A stretch of 14,525 bases of DNA from assembly GCA_002500765.1 (NCBI GenBank), contig DLSX01000109.1, positions 1-14,525 on the forward strand. Reading direction: 5' to 3'. This DNA comes from Neorhizobium sp. UBA7851. Its GTDB lineage: Bacteria; Pseudomonadota; Alphaproteobacteria; Rhizobiales; Rhizobiaceae. A model generated the notes under the pieces. That model saw only the letters and a program-made list of their open reading frames with translations, was not told where the DNA came from and made no database searches. Positions 7,367 through 13,310 of the stretch are shown piece after piece. The translations under genes and the position numbers were made by a program. The stretch's first letter is position 1. Each line of letters starts with the position of its first letter.

Positions 7367-8369
7367 CAGCCTGATAGACTTCTCTGACGATGTAGCTGAG
7401 GGCCGTATCTTCACGGTAATAGGTGCGGGCAATCATTTCGCCCAGAATACCGGTAGTGATCATCTGCACCGACGACAGGAACAGCATGACGCCGATCAGA
7501 AATAGCGGGCGTGTGCCGATGTCATTGCCCATGATGAACTTGTCGATGAACAGGTAGAACAGGATCAGCGCCGAGACCGCACCGAGACCGAGGCCGAGCG
7601 AGCCGAAGAAATGCCCCGGCCGCGCCTTGAACCGCATGAAGAACATCACCGACAGAAGGTCGAGAATGACGCGGAATGTGCGGGAAATCCCGTATTTGGA
7701 AACGCCGTGCTGGCGGGCATGGTGGGTCACCGGCATTTCGCCGATCCGCGAGCTCGGCACAACGCCTGCAACCCAGGCCGGAATGAAACGGTGCATTTCG
7801 CCCATCAGCTTGACCTGCTTGATCACCGCCGAACGGTAGATCTTCAGCGAGCAGCCATAGTCGTGAAGGCGCACGCCGGTAATGCGGCCGATCAGCCGGT
7901 TGGCGATGAAGGACGGAACCTTGCGAAGGATGAGGCCATCCTGGCGGTTCTTGCGCCAGCCGACGAGCAGGTCGAGTTCGCGGCGTTCCAGCTCCGCGAC
8001 CATGTTGGGAATATCCTTTGGGTCGTTCTGCAAGTCGCCATCGAGCGTGGCGATCAGCCGGCCTTCTGCCTGGTTGATACCGGCCTGCATGGCGGCCGTC
8101 TGGCCGAAATTGCGCTGCAGCGCGACGATCTTGAGGTCGAGGCCCGGGCGATCGAGTGCCGTGCGTGCATTGGCAATTGTCGCATCCGTGCTGCCGTCAT
8201 CGACGAGGATCAGTTCCCAGCTTTTCGTATAATCGGCCATGGAGGCAACGATGCGCTCGATCAGCGGGGTGACGCTGTCCTCTTCGTTGAAAAGCGGTAC
8301 GACCAGCGACAGCTCGATCGGGTTGGGCGTCTCGATGAGGCGGGTCACCGACTCTGTTGTTGTACGCAC
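7347..8369 (-). CDS. GT2 polyprenyl-phosphate glycosyltransferase (ArnC/GtrB/DPM-type)
   Basis: The 340-residue protein has an N-terminal GT-A domain and two C-terminal membrane helices (about 253-277 and 288-312), the architecture of enzymes that load a sugar from a nucleotide donor onto undecaprenyl or dodecaprenyl phosphate. Motifs: LSLVVPLFNEE (20-30), LVDDGSTD (55-62), the DxD metal site in TLDGDLQNDP (D110, D112), GEMHRFIPAWVAG (190-202) and QHGVSKYG (220-227). The start is GTG at 8369, chosen because AGGAG sits 9 nt upstream; no ATG fits. It heads the operon feeding two GT39 transferases, so its product is very probably their donor. ArnC (aminoarabinose precursor), GtrB (glucose) and RgtE (galacturonate) all have this layout; sequence alone does not tell the sugar. 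Confidence 0.92.
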   Translation of the reverse strand: MRTTTESVTRLIETPNPIELSLVVPLFNEEDSVTPLIERIVASMADYTKSWELILVDDGSTDATIANARTALDRPGLDLKIVALQRNFGQTAAMQAGINQAEGRLIATLDGDLQNDPKDIPNMVAELERRELDLLVGWRKNRQDGLILRKVPSFIANRLIGRITGVRLHDYGCSLKIYRSAVIKQVKLMGEMHRFIPAWVAGVVPSSRIGEMPVTHHARQHGVSKYGISRTFRVILDLLSVMFFMRFKARPGHFFGSLGLGLGAVSALILFYLFIDKFIMGNDIGTRPLFLIGVMLFLSSVQMITTGILGEMIARTYYREDTALSYIVREVYQADAAPAA

Positions 8370-8467
8370 CGTATGTTTCTCCTAGAAGTGCGAGCCTAAC
8401 GGGCGGCGTCATAAGGCGCGGCATCGTCGTAAAGACCCGAATTTATCGCATTGGGGCCACCTGATAT

Positions 8468-9424
8468 ATGAAGAATTATTCCGTTGCCAGCCAGAGAGCG
8501 TGGATAATTCGTAACGCCATGACGCTGCTGACGCTCGTGATCGTCGCATTTTACGCGCTGTTCATTCAATGGGTCTGGGGCTGGGAAAGCGTGCTGGCTT
8601 TATGGGAAAGCGCCGGCCTCGGTTCTGCGCTTGTCGCTCTTGCGGCGCTGCTCGGTACCTATGTCCTGCGCACCTGGCGCATTTACGACTATTTTCCAGC
8701 AGAGACGGTTGGCCGCTTCGGAACGCTTCTGCGTCTGACGCAGGTGCATAATCTCCTCAACATCATGCTGCCTTTCCGCTCCGGCGAGGCGAGCTTTCCG
8801 CTGTTGATGAAACGCGAATTCGATCTGTCGCTGGCCAGAAGCACGGCCGCACTCTTCGTCATGCGGCTTTTCGACCTGCATGCACTGCTGGCCGCCGCCG
8901 GTATCGGCCTGGTCATGCAGCATCCGGCATTATGGGCTTGGGTGCTCTGGTCCGTCTTTCTCATTCTGCCGGCTGTCGGCTTCGCGCTGCGCGGTTTAGG
9001 TTTGCGGCTGGCAAGAAAAATCCTGCCTGCAAAAGCCGACAAGCTGCTGGCCGAAGTGGAGGCCGGTCTGCCCGTCGATACCAATGCCTTTGCGCGGGCT
9101 TGGGGCGCGACGCTGATCAACTGGTTCACCAAGATCGCGGTCCTGGCCTGGGTTCTCGGCCTGCTCGGCGGCTTTTCGATCGCGCAAGGGTTCGGCGGTG
9201 CACTCGGCGGCGAGCTGTCTTCCGTCCTGCCGGTTCATGCCCCGGCAGGCGTCGGCACCTATCCGGCCGGCATCAGCGCCGGCGCCATCGCCTTCGGGGC
9301 GGCGGCGACAGGCCCGGCTCTGGAAGAGCTCGGTCAGGCAGCCATCAACACCCACCTCCTCGTCATCGTCTCCTCGCTCATCGGCACCGCGCTGTCGCTG
9401 TTTGCGGCAAGGGGGAGGGGGTAG
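8468..9424 (+). CDS. Flippase-like LPG synthase TM-region family membrane protein
   Basis: This 318-residue protein is nearly all membrane helices (starting at about 16-36, 50-68, 128-150 and 155-176, and ending with a helix at 293-314). Two conserved blocks mark the lysylphosphatidylglycerol synthase transmembrane-region family: NLLNIMLPFRSGEASFPLLM (95-114) and PVHAPAGVGTYPAGIS (255-270). The soluble aminoacyl-transfer domain of MprF is absent, so it cannot make lysyl-PG; stand-alone members are thought to move or help move lipids or lipid-linked sugars across the membrane. It diverges, with a 98-bp spacer, from the GT2-GT39-GT39 operon, which makes a role in translocating the polyprenyl-phosphate sugar attractive but unproven. 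The ribosome-binding site before the ATG is weak. It converges with vapC with a 12-bp gap and no visible terminator. Confidence 0.82.
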   Translation: MKNYSVASQRAWIIRNAMTLLTLVIVAFYALFIQWVWGWESVLALWESAGLGSALVALAALLGTYVLRTWRIYDYFPAETVGRFGTLLRLTQVHNLLNIMLPFRSGEASFPLLMKREFDLSLARSTAALFVMRLFDLHALLAAAGIGLVMQHPALWAWVLWSVFLILPAVGFALRGLGLRLARKILPAKADKLLAEVEAGLPVDTNAFARAWGATLINWFTKIAVLAWVLGLLGGFSIAQGFGGALGGELSSVLPVHAPAGVGTYPAGISAGAIAFGAAATGPALEELGQAAINTHLLVIVSSLIGTALSLFAARGRG

Positions 9425-9436
9425 ATTGGCAGAGGG

Positions 9437-9826
9437 TCAGATCAGCTGGAGTCCGAGGTGTTTCTCCATCGGGAGGTAGTCCTTGTCGCGCTGTAGCAAC
9501 TGGTGGCCGTTTTCGATGCAATAGGTGCCGATGATGAGATCGGGGGCCTTGCTCGTGGTAAAACCGCGTGAGCGTAGCGTCCTGTAGTTCGATGCCGCTT
9601 TGATTGCCAAGGTGGGAGAAAGCATAGAAACCACAGGGAAATCTCGAAGATTTTGCTCTATCCAACGAGCTTGATGGAGATCCCGCGCCCCCTGCAGAAC
9701 TTCCATCAGGATGATATCCCCGATCAGAACAAGCCCACGCGGTATCAGTGATCTCAGTGTCGAGGCTGCCTCGGTATCATCTTTTCGAAAGAGCGAAATC
9801 CAGACGGAACTGTCAGCGACAATCAT
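9437..9826 (-). CDS. vapC: VapC-type PIN-domain toxin (ribonuclease)
   Basis: This 129-residue protein is a complete PIN domain. Acidic metal-binding residues are in place: D5 in VADSSVW, E42 in LMEVLQG, D96 in KAPDLIIG and D114/D116 in LQRDKDYLP. VapC toxins are Mg2+-dependent endoribonucleases, commonly attacking tRNA or rRNA, held inactive by VapB. The gene overlaps the vapB stop by 4 bp (ATGA), and AGGAGG lies 5 nt upstream of the ATG, the usual coupled arrangement. Length is normal for the family and the active site looks intact, so the toxin is probably functional. RNA target unknown. Confidence 0.93.
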   Translation of the reverse strand: MIVADSSVWISLFRKDDTEAASTLRSLIPRGLVLIGDIILMEVLQGARDLHQARWIEQNLRDFPVVSMLSPTLAIKAASNYRTLRSRGFTTSKAPDLIIGTYCIENGHQLLQRDKDYLPMEKHLGLQLI

Positions 9827-10053
9827 TCGCCCTCCTGAAAACCCCAGTTAGCATACCTGCTGGAATTGCTTCGTGAGGTTTCCAAGTCGCCGTCCCAACC
9901 GATGCCTTCCAGATTGTCGATCGCGCGCAACTGCTTCTTGATGCGCACAAAATCTCTCAGTGCCTGGTCTACCGCGGCCTTCTTGGTCGGCAAGCCGCCA
10001 AGTTCCATGGCTTCGGCGATCAGTTCGTCATCCAATTCGATATTGGTACGCAT
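9823..10053 (-). CDS. vapB: VapB-type antitoxin (ribbon-helix-helix)
   Basis: This 76-residue protein begins MRTNIELDDELIAEAM, the beta-strand plus first helix of the VapB ribbon-helix-helix antitoxin family (the type once called DUF2191), followed by TKKAAVDQALRDFVR, which completes the DNA-binding half. The C-terminal tail with IGWDGDLETSR (51-61) is the toxin-neutralising segment, a common WxGDLxxxR pattern in this family. It should bind VapC and repress its own operon through the inverted repeat at 10061-10096. AGG lies a few bases upstream of the ATG. vapC follows with a 4-bp overlap. Confidence 0.93.
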   Translation of the reverse strand: MRTNIELDDELIAEAMELGGLPTKKAAVDQALRDFVRIKKQLRAIDNLEGIGWDGDLETSRSNSSRYANWGFQEGE

Positions 10054-10060
10054 GTCAGCC

Positions 10061-10096
10061 TCATGGTGTATGGATCGAGAAAATCATACACCATGA
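10061..10096 (-). promoter_or_regulatory. Probable VapBC operator: perfect 12-bp inverted repeat
   Basis: Arms TCATGGTGTATG (10061-10072) and CATACACCATGA (10085-10096) are exact reverse complements with a 12-bp spacer. The right arm covers part of the -10 element of the predicted vapB promoter, and the left arm lies just past the expected transcription start, 8 bp before the vapB ATG. Ribbon-helix-helix VapB proteins normally bind such repeats, so this is the likely site of autorepression by VapB or the VapBC complex. Confidence 0.75.
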
Positions 10097-10111
10097 TGGG
10101 GGTGTTCACAA
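10083..10111 (-). promoter_or_regulatory. vapBC promoter (sigma70-type)
   Basis: On the minus strand the -35 is TTGTGA (10106-10111) and the -10 is TATGAT (10083-10088), separated by exactly 17 bp. Transcription should start near 10076, giving a leader of about 22 nt before the vapB ATG. The -35 lies 2 bp beyond the amn stop codon, so vapBC can be expressed on its own while also receiving amn read-through. Confidence 0.65.
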
Positions 10112-10113
10112 TG

Positions 10114-11616
10114 TCACTGGAACGCCGTCTCGTAGAAGCTTCTGAGCTTGCGAGAGTGCAGTGTCTCGGTCGGCATGGCGGCGAGTTTCTGTACGGCGCG
10201 GATACCGATCTGCAGATGCTGGCTGACCTGGGTGCGGTAGAAGGCGGTTGCCATGCCGGGAAGCTTCAGTTCGCCATGCAGCGGCCGGTCGGAAACGCAC
10301 AAAAGCGTCCCGTAGGGCACGCGGAAACGGAACCCGTTAGCGGCGATCGTCGCCGATTCCATGTCGAGTGCGATGGCGCGTGACTGGGACAGCCGCTTCA
10401 CCGGCCCGCGCTGGTCGCGCAGTTCCCAGTTGCGGTTGTCGATCGTCGCCACCGTGCCGGTACGCATGATTCGCTTCAGCTCGAAACCTTCGTAGCCGGT
10501 CACTTCCTCGACGGCGCTTTCCAGCGCCTGCTGCACTTCCGCCAGTGCCGGGATCGGCACCCAGACCGGCAGATCGTCGTCCAGAACGTGGTCCTCGCGC
10601 ACATAGGCATGGGCGAGGACATAGTCGCCGAGGCGCTGGCTGTTTCTCAAGCCGGCGCAATGGCCGACCATCAGCCAGGCATGTGGGCGCAGCACGGCGA
10701 TATGGTCTGTGGCCGTCTTCGCATTGGAGGGGCCGACGCCGATATTGACGAGCGTGATGCCGGAATGGTCGTCCTTCTTGAGGTGATAGGCCGGCATCTG
10801 CGGCATGCGGGTGATCGGAGTGGTCTCCGGCGCGTCGCGGCCGGCAAGCGTCACGACATTGCCGGGCTCGACGAAGGCCGTATAACCGCCGCCGCCTTCC
10901 GCCATCAGCTTGCGGGCCCAGGCGGCAAATTCGTCGATATAGAACTGATAGTTGGTGAACAGCACGAAATTCTGGAAATGCTCGGCCCCCGTCGCGGTAT
11001 AATGGCTGAGCCGTGCCAGAGAATAATCGATGCGCTGTGCGGTAAAGGGCGCAAGCGGACCCGGCTCTCCCGCCGGCGCTTCGTACTCGCCGTTGGCGAT
11101 CAGATCGTCGGTATTGTTGAGGTCCGGCGTATCGAACAGATCACGCATCGGGATGTCGGCCATCACATTGCTGACCGACGCCTCCACATGCGCGCCCTCG
11201 CCAAAAGCGAAATGCAGCGGAATGGGGGTCGCAGATTCGGACACGGTGACCGGGATATTGTGGTTTCGCATCAGAAGATCGAGTTGCTCGATCAGGTAAT
11301 GGCGAAACAGTTTCGGCCGCGTCACCGTCGTCGTATAGATGCCTGGCGCTGCGACATGGCCGTAGGAAAGCCGCGAGTCGGCATGGCCGAAGGACGTCGT
11401 CTCGATCGACACCTGCGGATAGAAGGCGCGATAACGACCGGTAATGTTGCCGCTCTTGGCAAGTGCGCCGAAACTGTCGATCAGGAACTTCGTGTTGCGC
11501 TCGTAAAGCGCCGTCAGCGCGTCGACTGCCTGTTCGGCATTGTCGAAAACCTGCGGTTCAAACGCATCCGGGCTGATGAAGGAAAGCGGCGAAAGGGAAG
11601 AGATTCGTGTGTCCAT
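10114..11616 (-). CDS. amn: AMP nucleosidase
   Basis: This 500-residue protein matches the full length of bacterial Amn, which hydrolyses AMP to adenine and ribose 5-phosphate in the cytoplasm and so tunes the adenylate pool and purine salvage. The N-terminal Amn-specific domain (about 15-190, including LSFISPDAFEPQVF at 11-24) is followed by a purine-nucleoside-phosphorylase-like catalytic domain (about 280-470). Motifs in the latter: TLVNIGVGPSNAKT (288-301), HAWLMVGHCAGLRNSQRLGDY (in 312-332), the substrate-binding acidic residue in ALDMESATIAANG (E420) and the catalytic aspartate D443 in CVSDRP. The ATG at 11616 has no ribosome-binding site at a usable distance; the adjacent promoter suggests a leaderless message. 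vapBC follows in the same direction. Confidence 0.95.
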   Translation of the reverse strand: MDTRISSLSPLSFISPDAFEPQVFDNAEQAVDALTALYERNTKFLIDSFGALAKSGNITGRYRAFYPQVSIETTSFGHADSRLSYGHVAAPGIYTTTVTRPKLFRHYLIEQLDLLMRNHNIPVTVSESATPIPLHFAFGEGAHVEASVSNVMADIPMRDLFDTPDLNNTDDLIANGEYEAPAGEPGPLAPFTAQRIDYSLARLSHYTATGAEHFQNFVLFTNYQFYIDEFAAWARKLMAEGGGGYTAFVEPGNVVTLAGRDAPETTPITRMPQMPAYHLKKDDHSGITLVNIGVGPSNAKTATDHIAVLRPHAWLMVGHCAGLRNSQRLGDYVLAHAYVREDHVLDDDLPVWVPIPALAEVQQALESAVEEVTGYEGFELKRIMRTGTVATIDNRNWELRDQRGPVKRLSQSRAIALDMESATIAANGFRFRVPYGTLLCVSDRPLHGELKLPGMATAFYRTQVSQHLQIGIRAVQKLAAMPTETLHSRKLRSFYETAFQ

Positions 11617-11621
11617 GAGAC

Positions 11622-11649
11622 ATTATAAGGAGAACTCCATGACAATCAA
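11622..11649 (-). promoter_or_regulatory. amn promoter, probably leaderless
   Basis: The minus strand has TTGATT (11644-11649), a 16-bp spacer and a perfect TATAAT (11622-11627). The last T of the -10 is followed by five bases and then the amn ATG, so the expected start base is the A of the AUG. This would give a message without a 5' leader and explains the absence of a Shine-Dalgarno sequence at amn. Leaderless messages are known in Sinorhizobium and other rhizobia. Confidence 0.6.
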
Positions 11650-11701
11650 ACGGCGATCATCATCCCTCTTTTCGCCATGATGGCGCGTCTCCCGGCCCGG
11701 T

Positions 11702-11872
11702 TCACAGCGTGGCGACGCATTCGCCGCTGTTGGAATAGACGCACAGGCTGCCGGTGCTGATGTTGAACCCGAGCGGGCGCTTCGACGGGTGCGTGGCGAG
11801 TGCGGCGAAAGACAAGGCAAACACCGTCATCATCAGGGTCAGAATGGTCAGGCGGCGTGCGATGGTCGTCAT
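11702..11872 (-). CDS. Small secreted or membrane protein of unknown function
   Basis: From the ATG at 11872 this is a 56-residue protein. That start is preferred over an in-frame ATG 15 nt upstream because GGGAG lies at ribosome-binding distance before it. Residues 1-26 (MTTIARRLTIL, then a hydrophobic stretch ending FAALA) form a signal peptide or single membrane anchor, leaving a short mature part of about 30 residues with two cysteines (in SLCVYSNSGECVATL at the C-terminus) that could form one disulfide in the periplasm. I do not recognise the family. Its stop is 86 bp upstream of the amn start, on the same strand, but the good promoter in between argues that amn is expressed independently. 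Confidence 0.5.
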   Translation of the reverse strand: MTTIARRLTILTLMMTVFALSFAALATHPSKRPLGFNISTGSLCVYSNSGECVATL

Positions 11873-12015
11873 GATCTCGGCTCCCATTGTGACCAGGCTT
11901 GTTTGCTTCCTGGCCGAATGGGGGCAGAATAATGGCGCGCTCCTGTATGAAGGCTGAGAACCCGTTTCATCTGTCGTTCAGGGTGATTAACGGGGCTTCG
12001 ACCGTGATGGCAAGG

Positions 12016-12041
12016 AAAAAGCCGGCGCGGATGGCCGGCTT
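12016..12041 (-). terminator. Intrinsic terminator after the DUF2147 gene
   Basis: An 8-bp perfect stem (AAGCCGGC at 12019-12026 with GCCGGCTT at 12034-12041) with a 7-base loop is followed on the minus strand by a run of five U. It begins 20 bp downstream of the stop codon of the DUF2147 gene. This is the clearest Rho-independent terminator in the window. Confidence 0.85.
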
Positions 12042-12061
12042 CAAGCGCAAGAAAACCCTTG

Positions 12062-12400
12062 TCAGAGCCGCGTCCATGTCTGCGATTTGCACAGAACCTT
12101 GAGCACGCAGCCCTTCATCTTCAGCGTATTACCCGCCACGGAGCCGGAGCCGCTATAGGTCTTGTCGTTGTCCGGGTCGGTAATCTCGCCGGAATATTCG
12201 ACGCCGGTGCCGGACATCTTGCCGATCTGCTTGCCGGCATGTTTTCCGGTCTTCAGCGTCACGCAATAGGCTGATCCGCATTTGCCGATCTCGGCGGTAG
12301 CCCCGCTCTGTGTTTTCCAGCTGCCCTCGATCGGCTCGGCCGCATGGCCCGCCACGGCACTTATCAGCAATGCCGCAGCCACGGCAAAAGTCTTCAGCAT
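12062..12400 (-). CDS. DUF2147 family secreted protein
   Basis: The start at 12400 is chosen because GAGGAGG lies just upstream; an upstream extension of 22 codons lacks that support and would bury the signal peptide. The 112-residue protein has a signal peptide (1-20, cut after GHA), then a small beta-rich domain beginning EPIEGSWKT with ATAEIGKCGSAYCVTL (35-50) and ending LKMKGCVLKVLCKSQTWTRL. This matches DUF2147, a lipocalin-like periplasmic family (pattern GxW, I..CG..C, then a C-terminal C.L..LC...W). Four cysteines (41, 46, 98, 104) could give two disulfides. Function of the family is not established; members in rhizobia are often small stand-alone genes as here. The gene is followed by a strong terminator and preceded by a dyad at 12509-12524. 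Confidence 0.85.
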   Translation of the reverse strand: MLKTFAVAAALLISAVAGHAAEPIEGSWKTQSGATAEIGKCGSAYCVTLKTGKHAGKQIGKMSGTGVEYSGEITDPDNDKTYSGSGSVAGNTLKMKGCVLKVLCKSQTWTRL

Positions 12401-12508
12401 GAGATCCCTCCTCAGATCGTCATTTCCCTGGATTGCGGGAACCCTCCTGCACCCGAAATCCGACACCTAAATTAGCTTACTGGTACGTAAAGGTAAAGTT
12501 GGCAATCG

Positions 12509-12524
12509 GCAGGAAATTCCCTGC
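12509..12524. promoter_or_regulatory. Near-perfect palindrome upstream of the DUF2147 gene
   Basis: GCAGG and CCTGC are exact inverted arms around AAATTC, which itself contains the symmetric AATT core. It sits about 110 bp upstream of the DUF2147 start codon, a suitable place for an operator, but no regulator can be named. Confidence 0.3.
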
Positions 12525-12622
12525 ATATGCGCGGTCCTCTGTCCTCGTCTTGGCGGCATCTTTTCCGCATTCCTCAAAACGGAAGCGTAAGACATGCTGA
12601 ACAAAGGGTTTCGATCCAATTC

Positions 12623-12638
12623 TTAACGCCCGGTAAAC
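12623..12638 (+). promoter_or_regulatory. CtrA-like binding site
   Basis: The sequence is TTAA, CGCCCGG, TAAAC. It matches the CtrA consensus of alphaproteobacteria (TTAA-N7-TTAAC) at all but one fixed position. Three more TTAA elements (two TTAAC on plus, one CTTAAC on minus) follow within 110 bp. CtrA control of the Sel1 gene is an inference only. Confidence 0.3.
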
Positions 12639-12901
12639 GAAAGCGGAAAACCCTTAACGCGCAGGGGATGTAGTGCTTAACGAAAACTCAAATTTACGAA
12701 GCATTTGAACTTTGTTTTCCGCAAGTTAAGCATTCTTTTTAGTCGGATTTTCGAACCTTGGGATCATATTGGTCTCATCAAACGAGCGGGAAAAACCGCC
12801 GACCCCGATGGATCGAAAAAGCCGCATGAGACGGTGGATCCGGAGGGGATGATGAACAGGGCAGAAAAGAAAACCAGGTCTTTAAACAGGGATCAAAACC
12901 G

Positions 12902-13168
12902 ATGGCACGCTTTGAAATTTCGACGACTGAAACGGCCACCATGGGTGGCGATGCTCGCGCAGAAGTCTTCTGCGATATGGGCCTTATGTATGCAACGGGC
13001 CGCGGGGTCGAAATCGACCTCGTCTCCGCCCACAAATGGCTGAACATTGCCGCCATCAAGGGCTCCGACCGCGCCGCCGAACTGCGCGCCGATCTTGCCC
13101 CGCAATTGACCAAGATGCAGCTTGCCGAAGCCCTGCGCGCCGCGCGCGAGTGGATGACGGTGCACTGA
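12902..13168 (+). CDS. Short protein with a single Sel1-like repeat
   Basis: This 88-residue protein starts at an ATG with AGGGA about 10 nt upstream. One Sel1 (TPR-like) unit covers about residues 19-54: AEVFCDMGLMYATGRGVEIDL followed by VSAHKWLNIAA, with the family pattern of G-LY-GxGV-D--A--W---AA. The C-terminal part (55-88) is a charged amphipathic helix pair (AAELRADLA, LAEALRAAREWM). There is no signal peptide, so it should be cytoplasmic. Sel1 repeats mediate protein-protein contacts; a one-repeat protein would be an adaptor or need to oligomerise. The sequence looks like a conserved rhizobial small protein, but I know no function. No operon partners: the neighbours are divergent and convergent. 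Confidence 0.8.
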   Translation: MARFEISTTETATMGGDARAEVFCDMGLMYATGRGVEIDLVSAHKWLNIAAIKGSDRAAELRADLAPQLTKMQLAEALRAAREWMTVH

Positions 13169-13254
13169 ACCGGAATTTTCATCCGCCCCGCAAGAGGGCG
13201 GAACAATAAGAAACAATGGAGGCGCGCGTCCGCATTGGGCGTGGCGACAGTTTG

Positions 13255-13290
13255 AACCGCGACCGGCAGAAACAAGGCCGGCGCGGTTTT
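13255..13290 (+). terminator. Intrinsic terminator after the Sel1 gene
   Basis: A 12-bp stem with one bulged A (AACCGCG-A-CCGGC at 13255-13267 with GCCGG-CGCGGTT at 13277-13288) closes a 9-base loop, and TTTT spans its end and follows it. It lies 87 bp beyond the Sel1 stop codon, in the convergent gap before the HxlR gene. On the minus strand the stem is not followed by a U run, so it should act mainly in the plus direction. Confidence 0.65.
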
Positions 13291-13310
13291 CTGCTTTTCC
13301 AGGAAAGGCC

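Larger units (their letters stand above)
12401..12901. other. 500-bp non-coding region with TTAAC elements and a dyad
   Basis: No credible gene lies in this stretch between the divergent DUF2147 and Sel1 genes. It is A+T-richer than the rest, especially 12595-12790. It holds a near-perfect palindrome (GCAGG, AAATTC, CCTGC at 12509-12524) on the DUF2147 side, and four TTAA-containing elements at 12623, 12654, 12677 and 12726. The first reads TTAA, 7 bases, TAAAC, close to the CtrA consensus TTAA-N7-TTAAC. Promoters for both neighbours should lie here, but I cannot pick a convincing -35/-10 pair. Confidence 0.5.

Noticed and set aside
7367..7432. N-terminal extension of the upstream GT39 gene to a TTG
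   Set aside because: It would overlap the GT2 gene by 86 bp; the ATG at 7366 aligns with the paralogue and has an AGG just upstream.
10588..11628. 346-codon open frame on plus, opposite amn
   Set aside because: Arg-rich composition with no recognisable motif, antisense to a complete and conserved AMP nucleosidase.
11639..11680. 14-codon mini-ORF on plus after AAGGAG, opposite the amn promoter
   Set aside because: The Shine-Dalgarno and ATG are well spaced, but the peptide is trivial and the AAGGAG is explained as the complement of sequence just upstream of the amn -10. No plus-strand promoter or downstream plus gene is seen.
12705..13043. 112-codon open frame on plus overlapping the Sel1 gene
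   Set aside because: Starts at TTG without ribosome-binding site, no domain, and out of frame with the supported Sel1 protein.
13183..13201. CCGCCC/GGGCGG hairpin after the Sel1 stop
   Set aside because: Six-bp stem with no U run on either strand; the hairpin at 13255-13290 is a better terminator.
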